Source: a bacterium (GTDB lineage: Bacteria > ARS69). Taken from it: 63,515 bases of DNA. The stretch lies in NCBI GenBank assembly GCA_025774805.1, contig JALGZR010000046.1, positions 1 to 63,515 of the forward strand, written 5' to 3'. Positions 44,701 to 53,117 of the stretch are shown one piece after another. Both the position numbers and the translations under genes were made by a program. The stretch's first letter is position 1. Each line of letters starts with the position of its first letter. The notes below the pieces were generated by a model. The model had not been told where the DNA came from and made no database searches. It was given only the letters and a program-made list of their open reading frames with translations.

Positions 44701-45207
44701 GAAGCGACCGCCGTCAGTCGTGCGTGGATCGACGAGTGGCGACTGGGGACCCCGCTGATCGGATCGATGCGTGCGCTCGGACTCGAGGAAGATCGAGCCG
44801 AGCATGCCGTCTCGCTCGTGAAGATCCTGATCGGGCAGCAGGACTGGGCGCGCGCGGTGGTGCCGCCGTCGAAGTCTCGGGAGAAGAGCCCGGCCTCCGG
44901 GATTCTCCGCGCCTGGCTGGGCGACGAGGAGATGCAGCGGTTCCTGAACGTGAATCGCGCCGGTGGCAAAGTCTGGTTCGGCCGCGAGCCGTTCCGGGAG
45001 TGGCTCGAATGGGCGCTCGTGATTGCCGGGCACCGAGCGGGCGCGGACACCAGCGACTCCGTTCAGGCCGCGCGACGCCTCCGGGACGCGCTCGAGGTCA
45101 TCCGGAGCCTGCGCGAGGCGGAGAGCCGGTCCGGGTACGAAGTGGATCGGTTGCTGGAGGCGGTGGACGCGGGTCGGACGCTCGAGGGCGAGCGTCGCGG
45201 CCGGTAA
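41707..45207 (+). CDS. very large GH13 alpha-amylase-family enzyme with unique N- and C-terminal domains
   Basis: The protein has 1166 residues, cytosolic (no signal peptide). Residues 1-270 form a helical domain I do not recognise. The TIM-barrel begins near residue 285. The GH13 regions are ASDMVPNHVG (region I), VIRFDAAMTLAK with nucleophile Asp516, LLLAEAFWL with acid/base Glu581, and NFMNNPDERTA with Asp642. GHGQIEGFTEKYGMEYRRA follows, then a C-terminal domain of about 380 residues with no family features. The unusual FMNNPDE (usually N-H-D) and the long insertions set it apart from usual amylases and branching enzymes. The substrate is likely an alpha-glucan such as glycogen, fitting the globin-GlgC gene 10 kb away, but this is inference. 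Confidence 0.85.
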   Translation: MMQSPRMEFHVSRRARDTYGFDASLFSLTENVVFADFRAARVFAERMNRKRDLVRFPERAVTAGSINAMGLIDEILHYVVGLFRRQRNAKVLGEAAEWLTARIGETELDRTLREFIREFPPVAVYRGEIRWEDWLTGESGGVPHRQVALEELLMLWLANANPAYAPYGELFDDARLTTRTAYGRILASLHDFFDGQPVFGPDHQNLIDMLRAPAVAVPHSLPGQLEYIRTRWGHLLGDFLPRLLSSLDLVKEEGKARFLGPGPVGAHDLSGLALEPRRFSPDRDWMPKLVLIAKNVYVWMDQLSRWTGRSLTRLDQIPEEELDRLARWGFTGLWLIGLWERSAASRRIKQLRGNPEAVASAYSLFAYEIAADLGGDDALRTLRERAGRRGIRLASDMVPNHVGIDGRWVVEHPDWFVGLDHSPFPAYTFQGPNLSQDDRVGIFLEDHYYDHSDAAVVFKRVDLWTGSERFLYHGNDGTSMPWNDTAQLDYLKAEVREAAIQTILSVARRFPVIRFDAAMTLAKRHFQRLWYPEPGSGGDIPSRAEHGLTKAEFDRAMPREFWREVVDRVAADVPDTLLLAEAFWLMEGYFVRTLGMHRVYNSAFMVMLRDERNQDYRQLIKNTLEFDPEILKRYVNFMNNPDERTAVDQFGKEDKFFGVCTMMVTLPGLPMFGHGQIEGFTEKYGMEYRRAYHDERPDDHLVSRHEREIFPLLRRRHVFAEARDFLLYDFFLAEGRVNEDVFAYSNRAGDERALLIYHNRYASTGGWIRTSTPCPVAKGSDGRFVLVQKTLGEGLGLNPEAGFFTVFRDHHSGLEYLRSNRELLERGLYVELDAYKCHVFLDFREVRDDGRNPWARLSERLDGRGVPSVDEALQALVLEPVHGPLRELARPERFRRLAALAIGAGPADEVESALDDVKTAARTLAGAARDFCGGTGTPEEIAARVRDDVAVALRLPAILGKTHDTEAADPWQGDDPVFWAPLLGWLFLHRLGEATGGKEATAVSRAWIDEWRLGTPLIGSMRALGLEEDRAEHAVSLVKILIGQQDWARAVVPPSKSREKSPASGILRAWLGDEEMQRFLNVNRAGGKVWFGREPFREWLEWALVIAGHRAGADTSDSVQAARRLRDALEVIRSLREAESRSGYEVDRLLEAVDAGRTLEGERRGR

Positions 45208-45264
45208 CTGCGGCGGTTCGTCGGTTCCGACTTCGTCGCTCCGGCGCTTCCGCACGGTGGCGAG

Positions 45265-47200
45265 CTAACCTTCATTCCTCATCGGCCTCTGCTGCGGCAG
45301 CGGCACCCCGAGCCCCGCGCAGATCGCCCGAAGCAGCTCCGCCTCGTGCGGGGTCACCACGCCGTCGTGCCCGACCGCGCTCGCGAGGGCCTCGACGAGG
45401 CGCTCGAGATCGAGGGGGCGGAGGTCGGACAGGGCGTCGATCGCTTCGTCGAGCGCGGGGGCCCAGGGGTCGGCGGGAGCGAAGTCTCCCCACTCGCCGG
45501 CGGGGAGCCGGACCAGAGCCGTGGCGTACGCCGCGCGCGCCGCCTCCAAGTCGGGAGCGCCGATCTGCGTGAGGACCGAAAGGAGGGCGCGGACCGCCGG
45601 CCCTCGCTGTGCGAGCCGGATCCGACCCGCGCCGACCGCCTTCGGCTCCCGCACCGACTTGCGGTAGCGCTCCAGGAGCTTTCCGAGCGCGAACTCGAAC
45701 GGCTCGACGCGCCGGTCGGCCAGGATGAGCGCGCGCGCGACGCCCGCCAGGCGGTCGAGCGCCTCCGGATCCTGCTCGCGCAGTGCAGGCAGGGCGAGCT
45801 CGAACAGGGGGAGGCGGGCCTCCGGCGCGAGGCGGTCGACCTCGGCGCCCCGCGCCTCCACCCGTGCCGCGACGGCCTCCCCGAGCGATCGCGCGATCTC
45901 GTTCCGCTGCCGCCCGCGCACCCCGGCTTCGTTCGAGAGGAGCAGCGCCAGCACCAGCGCCGGCGCCTCGTCCCCGGAGGCCGCCGCCCCGCGCAGCGAG
46001 GGAGAGAGCGAGTCGAGGACGGCCGCGGCCCACGCCACCCGTCCCGGCGCCAGCGTGCCGGCGGCGCCGATCAGGATCGCGGCCGGAATCGGCCGCGGCA
46101 GGCCCGAGGCGGGATCGAGCACATCCGCCACCTGCCGCGCCATGGCCCGCGCCTTCTCCGCCCGTGCGGCCTCCCGCGCCGCCGCCGCCTCTTCGGACGC
46201 GAGGCGCGCCTCGCGGCGCCGCTCCCATCGCCGCCGCACGTCCTCGAGCTCCTCCCGACGGAAGGACGGCTCGATGGCGCGGATGCGCTCCACGATCGGC
46301 GGGTGGGTCGACCATGCCCCGCGGAGGGAGCTCAATCCCTTGCCGAAGAGCATGTGGCTCACCTCCTCGGCCTTCGGCGACCCGAGCCGCGACCCGGGCC
46401 CGGCAGCGATGATCTTGAGCGCACCCCCGATCCCCTCCGGGTTGCGCGTGTACTGCACCGCCGACGCGTCGGCGAGGAACTCGCGCTGGCGCGAGAGGGC
46501 CGCCTTGATGAGCCGGCCGAAGAACACGCCGATCGCGCCCACGATCATCAGCCCCAGCCCGAGGATCACGATCGCGGCTCCGATGCGGCCGTCGCCGCGC
46601 CGTCTCCCGCGTCCCCCTCCCGTCCAGCGCGCCCCGCGCAGCAGGACACGGCCCGCGATCGCGAGGAAGAGGATTCCGTACACGATCCCCGCGAGCCGCA
46701 GGTTGAGTCGCATGTCACCGTGGAGGATGTGGCTGAACTCGTGGGCGACGATGCCCTGGAGCTCGTCGCGGGAGAGCGTCGTCATCGTCCCGCGCGTCAC
46801 GCCGATCGCCGCGCCCTCCGGAGAGAGTCCGGCCGCGAACGCGTTGATGCCGTGCTCCTCGTCGAGCACCCAGACGCGCGGCGGGGGAATCCCCGACGCG
46901 ATCGCCATCTCCTCGACGACGTTGAGAAGGCGGCGCTCGTCGGGATCGACGGTGTCGGGGGGAACGGGCCGGCCACCGAGGCTCTTCGATCGCCGCGACG
47001 GTGCAGAGGAAGCCGGCGTTCCTCTCGAGCCAAACGACGTCGAGAGGCGGCAGGCCCGCGCGGCGACCGGTCGCGGGTCCGATCGTCAGCGCGGCGATGG
47101 CGGTCACCGACACCACGATGCCGAGCACCGCCAGGGTGAACAGGAGGACAAGGAGACCCGTGTTGCGACGGGCCCGGTCCTGGTGCTCGAAGAAGTTCAT
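45265..47200 (-). pseudogene. M48-family (HtpX-like) metalloprotease with an N-terminal frame break
   Basis: The main frame (45265-46908, 547 residues from an internal Met) has the zinc motif VAHEFSHILHG with His56, Glu57, His60, upstream GINAFAAG, membrane helices and a long Ala/Arg-rich C-terminal extension ending PLPQQRPMRNEG. Canonical upstream sequence (VDPDERRLLNVVEE) reads in the same frame before that Met. The expected N-terminus (MNFFEHQDRARRNTGLLVLL) lies in a different frame from 47200. The break falls near 46985-47080, where the second N-terminal helix is also shortened. A downstream internal start could still give a protease without its first helix, or this is an assembly error. 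The gene forms the common LemA-M48 pair. Confidence 0.8.
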
Positions 47201-47247
47201 GATGCGCGTCCCGCGGGGGGGTGCGAGCGTCGCCGGAGAATCGTCGC

Positions 47248-47838
47248 CTACGAAAAGGAGACCTTCGGCGCTTCCCGGATCTCCTCGGTCTCGACCTCGA
47301 ACAGCGTGGCCGGGCCGAACCCGAACATCCCCGCGATGATCGAGCGCGGGAACGTCTCGCGCGCGATGTTGTAGGTCATCACCGCGTCGTTGAACGCCTG
47401 CCGGGCGAACGAGACCTTGTTCTCCGTGGACGTCAGCTCCTCGGTCAGCTGCATCATGTTCTCGTTCGCCTTGAGATCGGGGTACGCCTCGGCGACGGCG
47501 AGGAGCCGACCGAGCGCGCCGGTGAGCCCGGCCTCGGCGGCGCCCAGCTTGCGGACGGCGTCGGGGTCGGTGGGGTTCGCGGACGCGGCCTTCAGTCCGG
47601 AGACCGCGAGGCTGCGCGCCTCGACCACCGCCTCGAGAGTCTCGCGCTCGTGTTTCAGGTAGCCCTTCGCGGTCTCGACGAGATTCGGGATGAGATCGTA
47701 GCGGCGCTGGAGCTGGACGTCGATCTGGGCGAACGCGTTCTTGAATCGGTTGCGCAGCGTCACCAGGCCATTGTACATGCCGACGACGATCGCCCCGAGC
47801 AGCACGATGAGGCCGATGAGGACGAGGATTCCGGTCAT
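47248..47838 (-). CDS. lemA: LemA family protein
   Basis: The protein has 196 residues from the ATG at 47838 with GGGAGGAGTC immediately upstream; the longer frame from 47973 would read through palindrome copy 3 and is rejected. An N-terminal helix (ILVLIGLIVLLGAIVVGMYNGLV) is followed by the diagnostic FKNAFAQIDVQLQRRYDLIPNLVE (split by my excerpting). EAYPDLKANENMMQLTEEL and FARQAFNDAVMTYN complete the family pattern. LemA proteins have a short periplasmic N-terminus and a helical cytosolic bundle of unclear function, and are usually paired with an M48 or HtpX protease, as here (47 bp apart, same strand). Confidence 0.93.
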   Translation of the reverse strand: MTGILVLIGLIVLLGAIVVGMYNGLVTLRNRFKNAFAQIDVQLQRRYDLIPNLVETAKGYLKHERETLEAVVEARSLAVSGLKAASANPTDPDAVRKLGAAEAGLTGALGRLLAVAEAYPDLKANENMMQLTEELTSTENKVSFARQAFNDAVMTYNIARETFPRSIIAGMFGFGPATLFEVETEEIREAPKVSFS

Positions 47839-47924
47839 GACTCCTCCCGGGGTAGGCGTTCCGGCTGATCCGGAGGTCCGGAGATTCGATTCCGGAAGAT
47901 GGAGCAAGGAGGAGGGGTAGGTCC

Positions 47925-48104
47925 AGCCCGGATTATTCAGGAAGGGCCGTCGCGAGATCGTGGAGACGCCCACCGGGCGGGCACCCGCAGGGGCTCGAAC
48001 CCGAGCCGTATCTTGACGATACGTCGCAGGGTGCGAGACGCGAGGACGCCCGTCCGGTGGTGCGGATCCGCGATCGCAGCAGGTCGTTCATGAATGATCC
48101 GGGC
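47925..48104. repeat. 180-bp full-length imperfect palindrome, copy 3
   Basis: It has the same length, orientation and centre as copies 1 and 2: central GTATC (48008-48012), loop TTGAC, GATAC (48018-48022). Ends are AGCCCGGATTATTCAGGA and CATGAATGATCCGGGC. Divergence from the other copies is greater (for example GGGCTCGAACCCGAGCC in the arm). It lies in the 335-bp gap between LemA and the GT-C gene. The remaining 150 bp hold no gene. Confidence 0.88.
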
Positions 48105-48173
48105 GGAATCAATCCGTCAATGGGGATTACGGGAGGGACGGGGATCAGGTTGCGGGGGCCGTGCACGAACCGC

Positions 48174-49784
48174 TCACGCCTCGGACTCGATTTCGCCGCC
48201 GGCTCCCGCCACCTCGAGCAGCCGAAACCCGTTCCCCTCCGCCGCCACCGGAAGCCGATCGTCGACGGCCCGCCCCGATCCGAGCGTGTCCAGCGCGGCG
48301 CGACCGGCGGGCAGGACGACGTAGTCGATGCGGTACCGCCCCGCGGCTTCCAGAATCATTTCGAGGTCGTCGCTCGGGGCCATGATTCCGCGTACACCGT
48401 AGCTGTCGAAGAGGAACGGATCCCCGGTCATCAATCGCACCTCGCCGTCGCCGTTGGCGTCCCCCCGGCTCCGGGCGGCGCTCACGACTGCCCTCGCCCA
48501 GTCGCACGCGTCGCGCAGCTCGGCGAACTCCGCACGGATGCGCTCCCGGCCGCCCACGAGCATCCAGATACCGATCACGGCCACCGCCAGCCCGGCCACG
48601 GCCCGCCCTCGGAGAATCGCCACCAAACCACCCACCCCCGCGACGGCCAGGAACGGCACGACGCTCAGCGCGCTCTTCCGAAAGCTCCCTCCCTCCGAGT
48701 GGAACGGGGCGACGACGCTGTAGAAGAGGAACAGCCCTCCCAGGAAGAGGAGAGGCGGTGTCACGAGCGAGAGCCGGTGCCGATCCCGCCGCCTGATCCA
48801 CGCGACGAGACCGACGGCGGCGAGCAACGCGAGCGGCAGGCCGAGGAACTCTGCGAACGATCGCCCATTGGCTCCGGCCATGCTCCCCACGTTGCGGAGG
48901 ATGTTCCCGATTCCCCAGGAGAGGAAGTGCTCCGCATCGAGGGTTCGACCGTATGTGAACTGGTCGATGAAGCTCCGGAGAAAGAGCGTACGGCCTCCCC
49001 CCGAGGGCCACGCCCGGCCGAGGATCAGCCGGTTGCGCACGATCCACGGCAGCAGCACGCCGATCCACGCGACCGCCCCGCCGAGGACCCATTGCCGCGG
49101 AGGCCATGGATCGCCTCTTTGCCGAAACAGAAGCAATCCGAGCAGCAGGGCGGGAGCGATCAGGACGCCGTCCTGCCGGGACAAATGCGCCAGCCCCGCG
49201 AGCGCCCCCGCCGCTCCCAGAAGCGCCGGACGTCCGCACCGACCGTGATGAAACGCGAGGAACGCCCCCCCGGCGAAGAGGGCGGAGGAGACCGCGGAAT
49301 CCGTGCGCACCGACTGGAGAAGGAGATCCGGGAAAAAGATGACCGCACCCGCCGCCATCATGCGAACCGCGTGCGGCTGGCGTGCCGCCGCGGCCACTCC
49401 GTACGCGAGCAGCGCGACCAGCGTCCCGAGGACCGCCGAGGGGACGAGCGCAGAGAGGAGTCCGTCCCCGGACACGAAGATCCCGAGCGCGGGCCACACC
49501 GCGGGGAGGGGCATCCAGTAGTCGATCGCGTGGGTCGGGGAGTCGGGCGCGTGGTGGTACTGCCACACGTAGTCGATGACGAAGCCGCGCCCGGCGGCGA
49601 GACTGCGGCCCAGATTGTAGTAGTGATTGGGATCGACCCGGCCGGGGTGAGGGGCTTGCGCCGCGAACGCGAGGCGGACCGCGAACCCCGCGAGCAGGAG
49701 GATCCCCACGTGGAGCCGCGGGTCTCTCCCGACCGCGTGCAACGCGCGGGGAATCCGGGAGCCCCCGGGCGTCATCGAAGACAC
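48174..49784 (-). CDS. GT-C family membrane glycosyltransferase
   Basis: The protein has 536 residues (a start at an internal ATG three residues later is equally possible). It has about ten membrane helices. The first periplasmic loop reads HPGRVDPNHYYNLGRSLAAGRGFV, the acidic/aromatic motif of GT39/PMT_2 members, with HAIDYWMPLPAVWP resembling the second conserved motif. The soluble C-terminal part carries VRLMTGDPFLFDSYG. It is the third gene of a minus-strand set of three polytopic GT-C-like proteins (spacing 57 bp, then a 4-base overlap). The donor is probably a polyprenyl-phosphate sugar; the acceptor is unknown. Confidence 0.78.
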   Translation of the reverse strand: MSSMTPGGSRIPRALHAVGRDPRLHVGILLLAGFAVRLAFAAQAPHPGRVDPNHYYNLGRSLAAGRGFVIDYVWQYHHAPDSPTHAIDYWMPLPAVWPALGIFVSGDGLLSALVPSAVLGTLVALLAYGVAAAARQPHAVRMMAAGAVIFFPDLLLQSVRTDSAVSSALFAGGAFLAFHHGRCGRPALLGAAGALAGLAHLSRQDGVLIAPALLLGLLLFRQRGDPWPPRQWVLGGAVAWIGVLLPWIVRNRLILGRAWPSGGGRTLFLRSFIDQFTYGRTLDAEHFLSWGIGNILRNVGSMAGANGRSFAEFLGLPLALLAAVGLVAWIRRRDRHRLSLVTPPLLFLGGLFLFYSVVAPFHSEGGSFRKSALSVVPFLAVAGVGGLVAILRGRAVAGLAVAVIGIWMLVGGRERIRAEFAELRDACDWARAVVSAARSRGDANGDGEVRLMTGDPFLFDSYGVRGIMAPSDDLEMILEAAGRYRIDYVVLPAGRAALDTLGSGRAVDDRLPVAAEGNGFRLLEVAGAGGEIESEA

Positions 49785-49841
49785 CTTCGCGCGAGCCCGC
49801 GCGCGGGCATCGCGTGCATATCTCCCCCGCCTCCGCCGCGG

Positions 49842-51248
49842 TCAACCGGGCACATTCACGTACATGCGCAGGGCGAGGAGCACGAGGAGCTGGGCCCCGG
49901 CCAGCGCCCCGAGGACGCGGTCCCGGCGGGCCCACGGCGACGACGCGACCCCGGCCACCGCGAGCGGCATCAGGAACATCCAGATCCGTCCCGTCTCCCC
50001 CCGGATCTTCCCGGAGAGATCGAGGAGCAGAATCATCCCGAGAAGGACGATCCCGAACGGGATCGTCCACCGGCCGTCGTGTTCCTCTTCGCGCGGCCTC
50101 CTTCGAATGATCCCCCACTCCGAGTGGATTCGCACCGTCCACGCGATCGCGAGCGGCGGGCCGAGAAAGAGGACGAAGTCCCACAGATTCCCGATCACCC
50201 AGGTGGAGTACTCGCGGCCAAAGATGACGTTCTGGAATCTCTCCGCGGCCGCCGAGGACTCCCGGAACACGGCCGGCCAGTTCATGCCGACCGCGGTCGT
50301 GATCGCCGGGACGACCGCGAAGCCGGCGACGCCGGCGAATGCGAGACGGACGAGCTGCCCTCGGGTGGGAACCGGATCGCCCCGCCACCGCGCGAGAACG
50401 AGCATGCCCGCGAAGGCGACGGACCAGGCGAACAACGCGGCGAACGTCGTGAAGGAGACGAAGAGGCAGACCCCCGCGACGAGACCTCCGGCGAGGCAGA
50501 GTCCCGTCGCGCGAGGGCGGCTCGCGTGACGGAGGCCCTCCGCGACGAGCGCCGCGGCCGTCAGGGAGAGAAGGAGAATGAGGTGATCGGTCTCCGGAGT
50601 GAAGAGCAGGAAGCTCGGGAGACCGGCCATCAGAAGAACCGCGGCGCCGGCTGCCCCAGGCGCGCACCGCCCCCCCACGAGCACGACCAGTGGCACGACG
50701 GCGAGGGCGCCGATCGCCATGAGGAGAAAGCCCGCGACGGCGGGACCCGCCTCCGGGCCGACGACGCGGGTCACGGACCAGAAGTAGAGGACGCGTCCGG
50801 GAGGCTGGGACGGTCCGTGAATGGGAAAGCGCCGCTGAATGCGATGGTAGCGACGGAGGAAATCGACGGGGTCGCCCACGTTTTCCGCGATCGTGTGGTA
50901 GCTCGTGAACGCAGGGTCCTTCACGCGCCGGGGCACGTTCGAGAGCCCGCCCGGCTCGACCGCGGTGAGAAGGACCATTTGCGCGAAGAGGAGCAGCACG
51001 GCGGCGCCGAGAAGAGGGACGCGCCGCCGATCGGGCGCCTCGCCCCACACCCGGCGCACGCGGAACGCGACGGCCGCCGTGGCCAGGAAGACGGCCACCA
51101 CGCTGAGCAGGGGGAACGGCGAATCGAGGGCGCGACGGGCCCACTGCCAGCTTTCCGGCCCGCGCATCAGAGGGATCGCGTCGGTGGCGATGAGGAGAGC
51201 GGTGATCAATCCGGCGCCGATCGCGAGGACCTCTCCCGTCCGCCTCAC
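49842..51248 (-). CDS. polytopic membrane protein, probable GT-C glycosyltransferase
   Basis: The protein has 468 residues and about eleven hydrophobic helices from the first residues (VLAIGAGLITALLIATDAIP). A loop with FLRRYHRIQRRFPIHGPSQPPGRVLYFW looks like the periplasmic motif seen in several uncharacterised bacterial mannosyltransferase-like families (split by my excerpting). No catalytic Asp-rich signature as clear as in its neighbours is present, so the family call is tentative. Its start overlaps the stop of the upstream GT-C gene by four bases, indicating one operon. The C-terminal end, ALRMYVNVPG, is soluble and short. Confidence 0.6.
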   Translation of the reverse strand: MRRTGEVLAIGAGLITALLIATDAIPLMRGPESWQWARRALDSPFPLLSVVAVFLATAAVAFRVRRVWGEAPDRRRVPLLGAAVLLLFAQMVLLTAVEPGGLSNVPRRVKDPAFTSYHTIAENVGDPVDFLRRYHRIQRRFPIHGPSQPPGRVLYFWSVTRVVGPEAGPAVAGFLLMAIGALAVVPLVVLVGGRCAPGAAGAAVLLMAGLPSFLLFTPETDHLILLLSLTAAALVAEGLRHASRPRATGLCLAGGLVAGVCLFVSFTTFAALFAWSVAFAGMLVLARWRGDPVPTRGQLVRLAFAGVAGFAVVPAITTAVGMNWPAVFRESSAAAERFQNVIFGREYSTWVIGNLWDFVLFLGPPLAIAWTVRIHSEWGIIRRRPREEEHDGRWTIPFGIVLLGMILLLDLSGKIRGETGRIWMFLMPLAVAGVASSPWARRDRVLGALAGAQLLVLLALRMYVNVPG

Positions 51249-52894
51249 CGGTCCCCCTCTCCCTTCGTCTCCCGTTCCACCCTCCGCCAGATCTCGATTC
51301 TCGGATGATCGAACCCGCGCATCAAGATCTCCGCCTGGTCGTCGTTCAGGACGATCGGGCCGAGGCGGGGATAGGTCTTGAACTCCGCGACCTTCTCGAA
51401 CGGAAGCCGACCGGCATCGAGGTCGGCGTAGAACGCGCTCTCGACCGGCCGAAGGTCTCCCGCGACCGTGAACTCCTCCCGGTGCTGCTCGGAGAGCGCG
51501 AGATAGTCCGCCCGCCGGAGAACCTTGTCGAGGTGCCGGCGGCGCTCCTCCTCCGTCGACCTCTCGTGAATCACGTAGAAGCCCTTCCAGAGCATCTCGA
51601 GGCGGAGGAGTGGTCGCTCGAGCTTCCGGCTCGGGGAGCCGATCGGCGGACCGTACCCGGGCGGATCCTCGATCGCCACGATGTCGCGTTCCCCGACGTT
51701 CTCATCGACCCAGCGGGCCGCGCGAACCCGGGAATCGGTCTCGGCGTACACGGCGCTGAACGCGAGACCGTGCAGCAGCGTGAGCGCGGCGACCGCGGCG
51801 GGGACGGTCCGGAGGAGGCGTGTGCGCTTCGCCAGGGCCCTCGTCGCCTCCGCCGCGAGAATCGCGAGCCCGGGGAGAGCGGGCAGCAGGAAGCGCACCG
51901 TCTTGACCCGAGCGGGCAGGAACAGGAGAAGGATCGGCACGACGAGCAGAAGCAGGCGCACATCGCTCGAGCTCCGCCGGCGCGCCACGATCACGAGCCC
52001 GATCAGCGCGAGCGCCTCCGGAACGAGCCCGACCGCGTACGGCAGGATGCGGGTCAGCTCGGTCCAGACGGGGACGTCGTGCCGGTAGGGCAGCGTCCAG
52101 TCCCGGAACTCCCCCGAGTAGACGCGGCTCAGATTCCCGAAAAGCGTCAGGTGCTCCCCCGTTCTCGCGGACGGACCGGGAGGAACGAAGAGGCCGGGAT
52201 TGAGCGCCAGAAGGATCAGGAGAGCCGCACCCGCGATCAGCGCCGCTCGGCCGAGAAAACGACTTCCGCCGCCGCCCCGGGCCGCGTGGAGCGCCGGTAG
52301 GGCGAGAATCGCCCCCGGCGCCTTCACCGAGACGGCCATTCCGAGAATCACCCCCGCGACGAGGGAGCGACGAAGCGTGCGATCTTCCGCGAGGCGCTCG
52401 CTCGCCAGCATGCCCCCGGTGAGAAGGGCGAGAAGCGGAGCCTCCACCGTCCCGAAATGGGAGGCCTGCACCAGCGCGGGAAAGCCGGCGACGAGCGCGG
52501 CGGCGACGAGACCGGTCGTCGGTCCCCACCTCCTCCCCCAGAGCCCCGCGAGAAGAACGGTGCCCGTTCCCCAGAGCGCCGAGATCCCGCGGGCCAGCAG
52601 GACCGTGCCCGCGAAGTCGCTCCCGTACGTCGGCGCCCCGCTCCCCGTGACCCAGCCGAGCAGGAGCTTGCGCGCGGCGACGAGCAGCCAGAGGGGCAGG
52701 ATGCCGTATGACGTGATTCCCGGATCGGGGATCCCCTCCCCCGCGAGCGACCTCTCGAGCCGGATCGCCTTGGCCACGACGAACAGCCGCTCGTCGATGT
52801 GCAGCGCCCAGGGGAGTCCCCAGTCGAGACCGCGCAGGCGGAGCGCCGCGCCGGCGAGAACGAGGGCGAGGAGGACGTAAGTCCGTCGGTTCAT
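51245..52894 (-). CDS. GT39-family (PMT/ArnT-like) membrane glycosyltransferase
   Basis: The protein has 549 residues from the ATG at 52894 (GGGAG seven bases upstream); a longer start at 52945 is less likely. The first loop RGLDWGLPWALHIDERLFVVAKAI contains the acidic motif (D-E) of GT39 proteins, followed by about ten helices including GLVAAALVAGFPALVQASHFGTVE, typical of PMT_2. The C-terminal soluble part reads VVAIEDPPGYGPP and ends in an Arg/Glu-rich tail. It is the first gene of the three-gene set; the divergent permease gene is 223 bp away. The acceptor is not identified. Confidence 0.82.
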   Translation of the reverse strand: MNRRTYVLLALVLAGAALRLRGLDWGLPWALHIDERLFVVAKAIRLERSLAGEGIPDPGITSYGILPLWLLVAARKLLLGWVTGSGAPTYGSDFAGTVLLARGISALWGTGTVLLAGLWGRRWGPTTGLVAAALVAGFPALVQASHFGTVEAPLLALLTGGMLASERLAEDRTLRRSLVAGVILGMAVSVKAPGAILALPALHAARGGGGSRFLGRAALIAGAALLILLALNPGLFVPPGPSARTGEHLTLFGNLSRVYSGEFRDWTLPYRHDVPVWTELTRILPYAVGLVPEALALIGLVIVARRRSSSDVRLLLLVVPILLLFLPARVKTVRFLLPALPGLAILAAEATRALAKRTRLLRTVPAAVAALTLLHGLAFSAVYAETDSRVRAARWVDENVGERDIVAIEDPPGYGPPIGSPSRKLERPLLRLEMLWKGFYVIHERSTEEERRRHLDKVLRRADYLALSEQHREEFTVAGDLRPVESAFYADLDAGRLPFEKVAEFKTYPRLGPIVLNDDQAEILMRGFDHPRIEIWRRVERETKGEGDR

Positions 52895-53117
52895 CCGTGC
52901 TCCCGGTGGAGTCGGGAGCATTCTCCCACGGACTTCACGATTCATGAACTTCGATTGCGACCCGGGCGGGACGTCCGTCGCCGGCGGGCCCCTCGCGGCG
53001 TGTCTCCGCCCCTATTGACCGTCGCCGCGGGATCCTCCATCGTCGCCACCGATCGTACCCGTGCCGCTCCCCACCTCCGGAGCCCTCTCTCCCCTCCATT
53101 CGAAGGGAGTCCGTCGC

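Noticed and set aside
48057-51308. A 1083-residue plus-strand frame
   Set aside because: It lies opposite two GT-C genes, is rich in Arg, Glu and His, and begins inside palindrome copy 3.
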